A DNA stretch of 32,322 bases from a bacterium (GCA_016783645.1 JADHWD010000006.1:1-32322), one strand, 5' to 3'; positions 17,222 through 26,597 are shown, counted from the stretch's first letter. Notes: generated from the sequence alone by a model not told the origin. Translations and numbers: made by a program.

Positions 17222-19186
17222 ATGAAACTTATGATTATAATATTTTTGCTTTTCTCTCTAGCCTTCGCCCAGGGAGAAAACTTTAATCTTGAAATAGAAG
17301 GCATTCCTTTGAATATAGAAGATTGGAGTCCTTTTGCTCCTTGGTATGGTGGGAATGCATATTCAACACCGGAATTTGCAGATATTGATGCAGATAGTGA
17401 TTTTGATTTATTTATTGGTGATGGGGGAGGTAATTTGATTTATTTGGAAAATATTGGAGATATTTTCTATCCAAATTATTCATTCATTACTTTTAATTTC
17501 GATTCTCTTAATATTTATGGTGGTATGACAAAACTGAATTTCGTTGACTTAGATGCTGATGGTGATTTAGATTTATATATAACAACTTCATATTATCCGA
17601 ATTTGTTTATCAATATTGGTACACCTTCCAGTTATCAATTCGAATTAATTGAAGATACTCTTATACAAAATTTTAATATTACAAGTGTAAATTTTACTGA
17701 TATTGATTCAGATGACGATTATGATTTATTTGCTGCTGATATTAATGGCGATATATTTTTATATTTAAATAATGGAACTCCGCAAATTTGGGAATATAAC
17801 GAACCAATAATACTAATTGATTATCCATCTTATGTAGACTGGATTAAAGTATCACTTTGTGATATAGATAATGACAATGATTATGATTTATTTTTTGGAG
17901 ATGATGATGGTGAAATATCATATTATAGAAATGAGGGTGACAGCTTAAATTATAACTTCATATTCATGACCGATCATTTCGCCGGTATTTCTGTAACAGG
18001 ATACTCAACACCAACATTTTGCGATATTGACGGTGATGATGATTACGATTTTTTCGTGGGGATGGGAACCGCTTTCGGAAGTAATCAGTATTTCAAGGGC
18101 AATGTGGCTTTCTACGAGAATCAAGGGACGCCGGAACAGTATGATTTTGTTCATATTACCGATAATTACTTATGTTTCGATGTCGGTGGACCCTGCAAAC
18201 CGGTTATTGTCGATATTGACGATGACGGGGACGGCGATTTGATACCGGGAAGATCCGGTTTCAGTTTTCCTTTGGTCAGGAATATCGGAACGGCCGGCAG
18301 TCCGGCGTTTTTATATGAGGATGATACTTTTTGTAACATTTCGACCGGAAACGCCAACAGACCATGTTTCGGCGACCTTGATTCTGATGGCGACTACGAT
18401 CTGCTTTTGGGGAATATATATTTCATGGAAGAACCCTTCATTTCGTACTATGAAAATATCGGCACACCGGAGGAACCTTATATGCGTTTGATCGAATTTC
18501 AATATATAACAGGTTTTCTTTTACCTATTATTCCTCAATTAGTTGATATTGATGATGATGGAGATTTAGATCTATTCGTGGGAACTTCTTATGGCGGCGA
18601 CGGCACTATATATTATTATCAGAATATAGGAAATCCTTTTACACCAAATTTTCAGTTAATGACTCAAAATTATCAGAATATTAGTTATGCCAGTGATATT
18701 AGTCAACATTTTGTTGACTATGATTACGATGGAGATTATGATTTATTCACAACATCGGGAGGTCTTGGATATGGGATAAGATATTATGAGAATACCGGGA
18801 CGCCGAATTCCGCTAATTTTGAATTAGTGACCGAAGAATTCGCAGGTTTGGAGGAATACTGGTCTGTAGTTTATTTTTACGATATTGATAATGATAATGA
18901 TTTGGATTTATTCATTGGCAAAGCAGAGGGGGGCATAAAATTTTACCGTAATCAATCCAATCCTTCCTCTCCCGCTTTGTCGATTACTTTATCCTATCCC
19001 GATGTGATACTGCATTGGCTTCCCATCGCCGGGGCGGATTATTATCAAATATTCACCGATACCATACCCTATTTCCTTCCTGCAGGGCTTCCCGCCTTCA
19101 CAATTTTCCCGCCGGACACGAGCTGGATTGATGCAGGAGCAGTCAATATGGGTAAAAGATTTTATAGGGTGGTCGCGGGGAATTAG
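17222..19186 (+). CDS. Secreted FG-GAP/VCBS-like repeat protein with about ten DxDxDxDxDLF calcium-binding-like motifs
   Basis: DIDADSDFDLFIGD, DLDADGDLDLYI, DIDSDDDYDLFAAD, DIDNDNDYDLFFGD, DIDGDDDYDFFVG, DIDDDGDGDLIPG, DLDSDGDYDLLLG, DIDDDGDLDLFVG, DYDYDGDYDLFTT, DIDNDNDLDLFIG; signal peptide. Confidence 0.9.
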   Translation: MKLMIIIFLLFSLAFAQGENFNLEIEGIPLNIEDWSPFAPWYGGNAYSTPEFADIDADSDFDLFIGDGGGNLIYLENIGDIFYPNYSFITFNFDSLNIYGGMTKLNFVDLDADGDLDLYITTSYYPNLFINIGTPSSYQFELIEDTLIQNFNITSVNFTDIDSDDDYDLFAADINGDIFLYLNNGTPQIWEYNEPIILIDYPSYVDWIKVSLCDIDNDNDYDLFFGDDDGEISYYRNEGDSLNYNFIFMTDHFAGISVTGYSTPTFCDIDGDDDYDFFVGMGTAFGSNQYFKGNVAFYENQGTPEQYDFVHITDNYLCFDVGGPCKPVIVDIDDDGDGDLIPGRSGFSFPLVRNIGTAGSPAFLYEDDTFCNISTGNANRPCFGDLDSDGDYDLLLGNIYFMEEPFISYYENIGTPEEPYMRLIEFQYITGFLLPIIPQLVDIDDDGDLDLFVGTSYGGDGTIYYYQNIGNPFTPNFQLMTQNYQNISYASDISQHFVDYDYDGDYDLFTTSGGLGYGIRYYENTGTPNSANFELVTEEFAGLEEYWSVVYFYDIDNDNDLDLFIGKAEGGIKFYRNQSNPSSPALSITLSYPDVILHWLPIAGADYYQIFTDTIPYFLPAGLPAFTIFPPDTSWIDAGAVNMGKRFYRVVAGN

Positions 19187-19382
19187 GGGGGATGTAGGGG
19201 TGGGTTTTTAACCCGCCCAAGAAGTTAAAAGTTCAAAATGATGAGTGAGTAACTTAATTTTGTTTGGAGTCAGTTATAGAAACTCCTGATTTCGGAGTAT
19301 CAACATTTAACGGCGGAAACCAGGATGGATAATATTAATTTTCTTTTTTCCAAGAAAAAACTTACATTTATTTAAATCAAGA

Positions 19383-19410
19383 ATCGAGTATCGAAAATCG
19401 AATATCATAG
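19383..19410. repeat. 7-bp array ATCGAGT ATCGAAA ATCGAAT ATCATAG
   Basis: Read directly; ends 5 bp before the start codon at 19416. Confidence 0.75.
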
Positions 19411-19415
19411 ATCCA

Positions 19416-20150
19416 ATGAATGAAACCGTCATAAAATTCACCGATGTGTCCTTCGCTTACGGGAGTGTTCCCATTCTCAAGAATGTGAATTTCACTATCG
19501 CAGAGCGGGAATTCGTCTATATTGTAGGACCTAACGGCGGCGGCAAGACCACATTATTGAAACTTATACTGGGATTGCTGTATCCCGTGAAAGGAAAGAT
19601 CGAGGTTTTCGGGGAAGACCCTCAGAAAGTCCGCCGGAAAATCGGCTATTCCCCTCAACATATACAATTTGACCAGCGTTTTCCCATCACGGTCTCGGAT
19701 GTGGTGTTCATGGGCAGACTGGGAGCCCGCATAGGAGGACATTTCAATAAAGCCGACCGTAAAGCTGTAGCAAAAGCGATGGAAGAGCTCGATATCACCG
19801 ATATAGCGCAATACCCCTTCTCATCGCTGTCCGGCGGTCAGCGTCAAAGAGTGTTAATCGCCAGAGCTATCGCCGGCGGACCGGATATGTTATTATTAGA
19901 CGAACCCACCGCTAACATCGATGTTCATAGCGAAGATAAATTATCCAATATTATCAGTGAGTTGAATAAGCGGATTACGGTATTGATGGTATCTCACGAA
20001 CTGAGTTTCGTGGCTAAAAAAATCAACAGCGTCCTATGCGTCAACCGCGAAGTCAGAATTCATCCCACCAGCGAAATCACCGGAGATGCGGTCAAACATC
20101 TGTTCGACCAGGATATGAAACTCATCCGCCATGATTTGAACTGCGGTTAA
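19416..20150 (+). CDS. znuC: Zinc/manganese-type metal ABC transporter ATP-binding protein
   Basis: GPNGGGKTTLLKLILGLL, SPQHIQFDQRFPITVSDVVFMGR, LSGGQRQRVLIARAI, LLLDEPTANID; adjacent ZnuB-like permease. Confidence 0.85.
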   Translation: MNETVIKFTDVSFAYGSVPILKNVNFTIAEREFVYIVGPNGGGKTTLLKLILGLLYPVKGKIEVFGEDPQKVRRKIGYSPQHIQFDQRFPITVSDVVFMGRLGARIGGHFNKADRKAVAKAMEELDITDIAQYPFSSLSGGQRQRVLIARAIAGGPDMLLLDEPTANIDVHSEDKLSNIISELNKRITVLMVSHELSFVAKKINSVLCVNREVRIHPTSEITGDAVKHLFDQDMKLIRHDLNCG

Positions 20151-20164
20151 AGAAGGATGCTTGG

Positions 20165-21001
20165 ATGACAGATTTTTTCCATGCGCTGGTGAATCCGGAT
20201 TTCCCCTTCCTGCGTTACGCCTTAGCGATGGGATTGCTTTCAAGCGTTGCCTTCGGTATAGTCGGCGCTTATGTAGTTGTGCGAAGAATTTCCTATATGG
20301 CGGGAGCTATCTCCCACAGTATATTAGGCGGTATCGGTTTGGGATTATTCCTGCAGGGCAATTATGGTCTGAAATGGTGCCATCCCATGCTGTTCGCGGT
20401 TTTAACCGCATTGTTATCAGCTATAATCATAGGTTATGTCAGCCTGCGCGCCCGCCAGCGGGAGGATACAATTATCGGCGCAGTATGGGCTGTCGGAATG
20501 GCGCTGGGACTGATCTTTTTAACATTGACGCCGGGATATGTCGATCCCATGAGCTACTTATTCGGTAATATCCTGGTGATTGCAAAAACGGACTTATGGC
20601 TGATTATGGCGCTTGATATCCTCATTTCAGCGGCGGGATTGTTTTTCTTCAATAATCTTCAAGCGGTATGTTTTGATGAAGAATTCGCCCGGCTGAAAGG
20701 TCTCAATGTAGATTTCTATTTCATCATGCTGTTAGTTTTGACCGCATTAACGGTGGTGCTGATGGTGCGGATTGTCGGGATCGTGTTGGTGATAGCCCTA
20801 TTGACCATTCCGGCGGCGGTGGCGGGACAATTCACCACTAAACTAAAACGGATGATGATTTTATCGGTGATTTTATCGGCTATCTTCATAACTATAGGTT
20901 TGTGGCTGAGTTATGCGGTCAATTTCCCCAGCGGCCCTACAATCATCATCATCGCCGGCGGCGCATATATCCTGTCGGCAGTTATTAAGCGGGGCAATTA
21001 G
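20165..21001 (+). CDS. znuB: Zinc/manganese-type metal ABC transporter permease
   Basis: Multi-TM; VGAYVVVRRISYMAGAISHSILGGIGLG, MVRIVGIVLVIALLTIPAAVAGQF typical of ABC-3 family permeases. Confidence 0.88.
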   Translation: MTDFFHALVNPDFPFLRYALAMGLLSSVAFGIVGAYVVVRRISYMAGAISHSILGGIGLGLFLQGNYGLKWCHPMLFAVLTALLSAIIIGYVSLRARQREDTIIGAVWAVGMALGLIFLTLTPGYVDPMSYLFGNILVIAKTDLWLIMALDILISAAGLFFFNNLQAVCFDEEFARLKGLNVDFYFIMLLVLTALTVVLMVRIVGIVLVIALLTIPAAVAGQFTTKLKRMMILSVILSAIFITIGLWLSYAVNFPSGPTIIIIAGGAYILSAVIKRGN

Positions 21002-21010
21002 AAGAATCGA

Positions 21011-21045
21011 CAGTTGACGGTAAACGGTGAACAGTGAACGGTATT
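21011..21045. repeat. 7-bp array CAGTTGA CGGTAAA CGGTGAA CAGTGAA CGGTATT
   Basis: Read directly; same words at 26480-26500. Confidence 0.75.
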
Positions 21046-21158
21046 AATTGTTGCGGCAGGTCATCCGCCGATAGGCGGACTAATAGCAGCCAATCCGCTA
21101 TACAGCGGACTGCCGGAACAGAAAGAGAATTAACCTGAATCATTCATAAATTAACTAC

Positions 21159-21185
21159 GGATATACAGGATATTCAGGATTTAAA
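21159..21185. repeat. 9-bp array GGATATACA GGATATTCA GGATTTAAA
   Basis: Read directly. Confidence 0.6.
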
Positions 21186-21315
21186 ATTCAAAATCCGAAT
21201 CTGAATATTTGACTATATGATTTTAAAAATAAAAGACTTTTCCTGTTTATCCTGTACATCCCGCTGTACAGCGGGTTAAATTCTTGAATTAATAAGGCTA
21301 TAAGAAAAAACTATT

Positions 21316-21987
21316 TTGGGATATTATTCCGAAAAATTATCCGCCGATAAACTGAAGCGGGTCTATGATTTGGCTTCGCCAAGAGTCGTACAATACCTCC
21401 GGGCGGAAGCCGAGTATATTCTTCGTAAAGTCAATACAGGAGATAGAATAATTGAACTCGGCTGCGGCTATGGCCGAGTCCTGCCGGATTTCATCGATAA
21501 AGCGGGTATGGTAATCGGTATTGATACCTCCTATTCAAATATAGCGATGGGCAATGCGATATTGAAGGAATGTAATGATTGTCATCTTTTGTTGATGGAC
21601 GCCGCCCTGACCGGATTCAAAACCGGCGCCTTCGATATGGTGTTCTGCATCCAGAACGGTATTTCCGCTTTCAAGGTCGATCAGAAGAAGCTGATTCATG
21701 AAGCTTTCCGTTTGATAAAACCCGGCGGAACCGCCCTGTTCTCCAGCTATTCCGATAAGTTCTGGAATCACCGCCTGCAATGGTTTCAAACTCAGTCCGA
21801 AGCGGGATTATTGGGCGGAATCGATTACGCAAAAACTAAAGACGGAGTGATAGTATGTAAGGACGGTTTCCAAGCGTCGACTATCCGCCGCGATGATTTT
21901 AATAGGCTCACAATGGGACTGGTGGCGGAGGTTAAGATTGAGGAGGTGGATGAATCGAGTTTGTTTTATGAAATTAGGAAGAATTAA
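21316..21987 (+). CDS. Class I SAM-dependent methyltransferase, probable TTG start
   Basis: RIIELGCGYGRVLPDF motif I, FDMVFCIQNGIS, AFRLIKPGGTALFSSYS. Confidence 0.85.
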   Translation: MGYYSEKLSADKLKRVYDLASPRVVQYLRAEAEYILRKVNTGDRIIELGCGYGRVLPDFIDKAGMVIGIDTSYSNIAMGNAILKECNDCHLLLMDAALTGFKTGAFDMVFCIQNGISAFKVDQKKLIHEAFRLIKPGGTALFSSYSDKFWNHRLQWFQTQSEAGLLGGIDYAKTKDGVIVCKDGFQASTIRRDDFNRLTMGLVAEVKIEEVDESSLFYEIRKN

Positions 21988-21995
21988 ATCCAAGC

Positions 21996-22030
21996 ACCGA
22001 GAACCGAGAATCAAAGTCCGAGCACAGAAA
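21996..22030. repeat. 7-bp array ACCGAGA ACCGAGA ATCAAAG TCCGAGC ACAGAAA
   Basis: Read directly. Confidence 0.65.
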
Positions 22031-22042
22031 AATGTTTTAGTT

Positions 22043-22083
22043 CTGGCAGGTCTTGCACGCTTTAAACGGGTGTGACCTGCCAG
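22043..22083. repeat. Hairpin CTGGCAGGTC...GACCTGCCAG
   Basis: 10-bp perfect arms; related to 2218-2252 and 2465-2502. Confidence 0.8.
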
Positions 22084-22202
22084 TAAATTACGATTATATT
22101 CTAAAATTTTAGAGAAACCGGACTGTTTATGCTAACTCTAAAATGCACAAATCAGTGTAATCAGTGAAAATCAGTCCTTTCAGTGATTCCAAAAACGATA
22201 AC

Positions 22203-24626
22203 CTAAAAATCAAACCACTTATTAACCTTTATCAGGAAGATATCATCGGGCTTGAGGCAGGCTAAGTCGTAGAAGTTGCCGGCGAAATCGAAGTCCACAT
22301 ATTGACCGCCTTCCGCATATTCCGACATCCCCCGGCTCCATACTAAGTAAATAGTACTGCCCGGAGCGTATTCCCACCTGAATACCGCATTGAAGTTCAA
22401 ATTCTTCCAGTTGAAATCGTAATCATCCTCCAGGTTATAGGGCTTGAAAGTGTAAGTTCCGGGTTCCGCCAATTCGACATATTCCTTGTAATCTCCCACA
22501 GCGTTGAAAGGCTGGGCATACAACTGCAGGCTCATATCTCTGGAGAAATTATAACTTCCCCGCAGGGTTAAATTGACGGATTTCTGCAACAACCGTCCGA
22601 AAACATAATGGGTGCTGGCGTTGTCATCATCGATGTTGTCCACCCATTGATTCTCATCGAACATCCGTTCATAGCAGGCGCTTACGGAGGTTTCAAGTCT
22701 GTCCATCGGTCTGAACACTAATCCGGTATACACACCTTCCCACCAAGAATTAGAGGCGTTCTTTCCGCCCCAAAAGTTGATTGTGCCATAAACTTTTTTC
22801 GACTGATCGGTGCTTCCCCAGTACCAAAATCCCCAATTCTCCGGAGGCTTAATAAGCGGCCCTCCGCGTGTTTCCAAATCACTATAACACTCAAAGTTGT
22901 AATGAGCGCCGAAATTAGTCCACCAATAATTGCGGTATTGAAGGTTGACCCAAAATCCGCCGCCCTTTGATAACTGTACCCCGTCATAGTTCCAGCTTAT
23001 CCAAGGCCCTAATCCAAACCATATCTGGCGGAAGATTCCGCAGGGTTCCTTATGCCTGAACCAGTAATCCGGTTCCAATTCAATAATGTCATTGCGGCTT
23101 GTGTAGCCCAAATCATTTATATAAAAATCCGGCGATTTGGCGGTGAATCCGATTTCAAAGAAATGATGTTCCGCTTCCTGCCTTTCAAAGTCCATAGTTA
23201 CGCCGTATCCCGAATCCCGCTCTTTCTGATTATCGCCGCGCTCTGATATGACCGCCTGCCCTCTGAATTTATAATCATTGTCCCACAGATTCAGATTCCA
23301 GTCTAAGCCGCCGGTATATGCCGACATACCCGCTTCCCGGTTCATCGCCGTTGCCATCCCGCCGATAGAAGAATTCCCCTCCCAAATATCTTTCAACACC
23401 CGCGCCGCGAAATAATTAGCGCAGGGTTCGATTAGTTCGTTATCACGGCCGCCGCCTTCATGTTCCACTTCAGCATACTCCCGCCCGGTGACCGCTTCGA
23501 TCAATCCGACGGATAAACCTTTGGCATTTTTACCGGTGAGCTTCACCGCGCCTAATATGGTGGTGTTATCCGGTTCTGAAACTATCTCCGCATCATCGCT
23601 GATATCATAATATCCCGGACTTTTACCGATACGGCGGGAATAAAACAGCATGAAAGGAGTATCGAATAGCGATGCGCCTTCGAGGAAGAAGGGGCGCTTT
23701 TCGGGATAGAAAGTTTCATATACCCCTAAGTTTAAAATAGCGGGATCGGCTTCCACCTGCCCGAAATCGGGATTGACTGCGGCGTCGATGATGAATCCGG
23801 AATTGAGGCTGTATTTCAAATCCAGTCCCGCCCCGCTGTCAAATCCCGTTTCATCCGCTGTGCTGGAATATTTTGTCTTCGCATAGGGCAGAATTTCCAA
23901 ATTGAAAGGCTGAGGAATGTCCTTGATACCGTTGATTGCTCCGAATAAGGATACTTCACCCGCTGTCTCTCTGGAGTAAACTACCCATCGGACTTCCTCT
24001 TTCTTGCGGGCGATTTCGCGGGAGATATTCAATCCCCAGGTATATTCTGCCGCAGGAGCGAACCTGAGTGAAGTATATGGAATCTTAAATTCCGCGTTCC
24101 ATCCTGATTGATCGACAGAAGTCCTGCCCTCCCATACCGAATCCCAGGAGTCATCGAATTGATCATCATTATAAAAATAGTAATCGCACATCGTCCCCCC
24201 GGCGCTGAGGGCGAAGCAAAAGGCGGTGGATTTATCATGACGGCTGTCGATTACGATATATATACAATCAGTTGCGTCCATAGAATCGCGCCGCCTGACC
24301 TTCTTTTCGATTAATTCAGGACTGCTGTCATAACATTTCACCGCAAAATAGACCGCTTCATCGTCATAGACAACAGCAAAAACAGTCTCTTCCGAAGGTT
24401 CCCCTAATCGATTAGGTTCGTACTGCAGAAAATCACCGGCCCAGTCAGCCGATACCCATACCGGTTCGTCCAATATACCGTCAATCCGGATAGGAGCATT
24501 GATGCGGGCGGCTTCAAGATTTTTATCGTTCGCCAAGGCGGGTGGATTCTGAATGAAAAACTGGCAAATCAGCAGCCCTGTGATCAACAATTTGATTATT
24601 TTTTTTACGCTAAAGGAATTGATCAT
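22203..24626 (-). CDS. DUF5916-domain protein with N-terminal CBM9-like domain, probable outer-membrane beta-barrel
   Basis: NAPIRIDGILDEPVWVSADWAGDFLQYEPNRLGEPSEETVFAVVYDDEAVYFAVKCYDSSPELI; RKKEEVRWVVYSRE; DFGQVEADPAILNLGVYETFYPEKRPFFLEGASLF. Confidence 0.88.
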   Translation of the reverse strand: MINSFSVKKIIKLLITGLLICQFFIQNPPALANDKNLEAARINAPIRIDGILDEPVWVSADWAGDFLQYEPNRLGEPSEETVFAVVYDDEAVYFAVKCYDSSPELIEKKVRRRDSMDATDCIYIVIDSRHDKSTAFCFALSAGGTMCDYYFYNDDQFDDSWDSVWEGRTSVDQSGWNAEFKIPYTSLRFAPAAEYTWGLNISREIARKKEEVRWVVYSRETAGEVSLFGAINGIKDIPQPFNLEILPYAKTKYSSTADETGFDSGAGLDLKYSLNSGFIIDAAVNPDFGQVEADPAILNLGVYETFYPEKRPFFLEGASLFDTPFMLFYSRRIGKSPGYYDISDDAEIVSEPDNTTILGAVKLTGKNAKGLSVGLIEAVTGREYAEVEHEGGGRDNELIEPCANYFAARVLKDIWEGNSSIGGMATAMNREAGMSAYTGGLDWNLNLWDNDYKFRGQAVISERGDNQKERDSGYGVTMDFERQEAEHHFFEIGFTAKSPDFYINDLGYTSRNDIIELEPDYWFRHKEPCGIFRQIWFGLGPWISWNYDGVQLSKGGGFWVNLQYRNYWWTNFGAHYNFECYSDLETRGGPLIKPPENWGFWYWGSTDQSKKVYGTINFWGGKNASNSWWEGVYTGLVFRPMDRLETSVSACYERMFDENQWVDNIDDDNASTHYVFGRLLQKSVNLTLRGSYNFSRDMSLQLYAQPFNAVGDYKEYVELAEPGTYTFKPYNLEDDYDFNWKNLNFNAVFRWEYAPGSTIYLVWSRGMSEYAEGGQYVDFDFAGNFYDLACLKPDDIFLIKVNKWFDF

Positions 24627-24693
24627 GATAGTGAATTCTTAATACACGACAAGATAATCTTATCGGTTATCCAGTTTGTTCAGCCAATTTATT

Positions 24694-24754
24694 GGGCAGG
24701 TTACAAACCTGCCCCTACCAAAGGTTATTGTAGGGGCGGGTTTTTAACCCGCCC
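24694..24754. repeat. Paired hairpins GGGCAGGTT-ACA-AACCTGCCC and GGGCGGGTT-TTT-AACCCGCCC with inner CCTAC/GTAGG
   Basis: Perfect 9-bp arms in each. Confidence 0.9.
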
Positions 24755-24949
24755 TTAATGAATAATAAGATTTACTGACCTAAATGGATAATCGGATAAT
24801 CTTATGTCTGCAGGTGAATTAATCAGTTTCTTTTTTAATAGACTACGAATATATGTAAATCGTTGCAATATTAGACAATTTTGAGTAAATCGGCGGACAG
24901 ATGATTCTGCGGAAGGTATGACATAAGGCGGGCGTTTTCATTAAACCGT

Positions 24950-24982
24950 AAAAAGGCTGCGGCGAAAAACCGCAGCCTTTTT
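24950..24982 (-). terminator. Candidate terminator AAAAAGGCTGCGG-CGAAAAA-CCGCAGCCTTTTT
   Basis: Strong GC stem flanked by A/T tracts just downstream of the minus-strand CDS ending at 24990; could act on both strands. Confidence 0.8.
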
Positions 24983-24989
24983 CTGAATA

Positions 24990-26450
24990 TCATTTCATAA
25001 GAAGGATTTTTTGCGTTTCGGAAAAATCTCCCGTTTGTAATTTCACAAAATACACCCTGCTGGTCAATCCCACCGCATCCCATACCACTTCATGCGGTCC
25101 TAATGACAAGTGACTAGTGACGAGTGACCGCACCTCTCTTCCCTGAATATCATAAATAATCAAACTCACTTCTCCCGCATCTTTCAGCTCGAAACTGATA
25201 ACCGTCTTAGAATTGAAGGGATTGGGAGTTGCTGTGAGAGATATATCGGTATGATTCATTTTAAAGCCGGGAGTATTAACTGAAGTAATCAGACTATCTG
25301 CATCCACTTTTACCAAATAAACATCATAGCGGCCGGCTCCGAACGATGAAGTTTCGCCCGCAATAATATAACATCCGTCGGAAGTTTCCGCAGCGCTAAA
25401 ACCGGCGTCAGGTCCCCCGCCGCCTATAGTGATAAACCATTGCTGCAGACCTGCTGAGTCTGTTTTTAAAATGTATAGATCGTGTTCTTCGTTTGATAGA
25501 GTTGAAATCCGCCCTGCGATAAGGAATCCTTCATCAGTCGTTTGTTGGATAGAGAATCCTATATCCCAATAACCGCCGCCATAATACTGTTCCCATAATA
25601 AACAGCCAGCCGAATCCGTTTTCACCAGATAGACTGCCGTGTTGCCTGCTCCATATATCTCGCTTCTTCCCACGATGATATAGCCGCCGTCAACGGTCGG
25701 CTTAGCATTCATTCCTTCTTCTAAACAGGTTTCTCCGTAAGTGTTATCCCACAGTTGATTACCCAGTGAATCGGTTTTTATGAGATAATAGTCGGAACTG
25801 CCTGCGCCATAGGAATATGTATATCCGCCGATGACGAAACCGCTATCACAGGTCTCTTCGACGCTGAAAGCTTTATCCCAGCTTGCTCCTCCGTAAGTAT
25901 GATACCATAACTGTCCGCCGGCGGAGTCTGTTTTCATCATTAATGCATCCAGATAACCCGCGCCGATGGAATCGGTGTATCCGCAGATGATATAACCTTC
26001 GTTTGAAGTCTGCCGGACACAATATGCCCAATCATTTCCGTGAAAATTATAAGTCCGCTCCCACTGCAGATTACCGGAGGAATCGGTTTTAATCAAATAA
26101 ATATCATATCCGTCAGCCCCCAATGAATCGGTATATCCCGCGATAATATAACCGCTATCGGAAGTCTGCTGAATGCTCTCGCCATAGTCGTCATCGACAC
26201 CGCCGAAAGTGCGATACCATAATTGATTCCCCTCTGCATCCGTTTTCAATAAATACACATCAGCATTGCCAGCGCCGAAGGATTCGGTATATCCAGCAAT
26301 TACATACCCTCCGTCAGAAGTCTGACACACACTATGACCGGAATCATCTCCCATTCCCCCATAAGTGTTCGTCCATAAGACACTTGGCTGCGTATAAGCG
26401 GAATTTATGATGAATATAATATATGCCAAATAGATATACTTGATTTTCAT
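24990..26450 (-). CDS. Secreted protein with seven ~52-aa propeller-like repeats and a Por/T9SS-type C-terminal sorting domain
   Basis: Repeats of the form TYGG..DD.G.SVQQTSDGGYIIAGYTDSxGAGxxDVYLIKTDSxGNxLW; C-terminus TPNPFNSKTVISFELKDAGEVSLIIYDIQGREVRSL...VYFVKLQTGDFSETQKILLMK. Confidence 0.88.
   Translation of the reverse strand: MKIKYIYLAYIIFIINSAYTQPSVLWTNTYGGMGDDSGHSVCQTSDGGYVIAGYTESFGAGNADVYLLKTDAEGNQLWYRTFGGVDDDYGESIQQTSDSGYIIAGYTDSLGADGYDIYLIKTDSSGNLQWERTYNFHGNDWAYCVRQTSNEGYIICGYTDSIGAGYLDALMMKTDSAGGQLWYHTYGGASWDKAFSVEETCDSGFVIGGYTYSYGAGSSDYYLIKTDSLGNQLWDNTYGETCLEEGMNAKPTVDGGYIIVGRSEIYGAGNTAVYLVKTDSAGCLLWEQYYGGGYWDIGFSIQQTTDEGFLIAGRISTLSNEEHDLYILKTDSAGLQQWFITIGGGGPDAGFSAAETSDGCYIIAGETSSFGAGRYDVYLVKVDADSLITSVNTPGFKMNHTDISLTATPNPFNSKTVISFELKDAGEVSLIIYDIQGREVRSLVTSHLSLGPHEVVWDAVGLTSRVYFVKLQTGDFSETQKILLMK
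25045..25227 (-). repeat. C-terminal sorting-domain coding module, copy 1 (183 bp, ungapped match to 26716-26898)
   Basis: Long exact blocks including 42 identical bases at 25141-25182 / 26812-26853. Confidence 0.9.
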
Positions 26451-26479
26451 AAGCGTCTTTTAACTTTGGAAATAGTCGA

Positions 26480-26545
26480 CAGTGAACAGTAAACGGTGAA
26501 AAGATTCGCAAATTTATAATCTCAAATCTCAAATCTCATATCAAA
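26480..26545. repeat. 7-bp arrays CAGTGAA CAGTAAA CGGTGAA and AATCTCA AATCTCA AATCTCA TATCAAA
   Basis: Read directly; just upstream of the CDS starting at 26450 (minus). Confidence 0.75.
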
Positions 26546-26597
26546 AAATCCTGTCTATCCTTGTTAATTCCGATTTCCGCGTTCGAATGCTTTTTCA

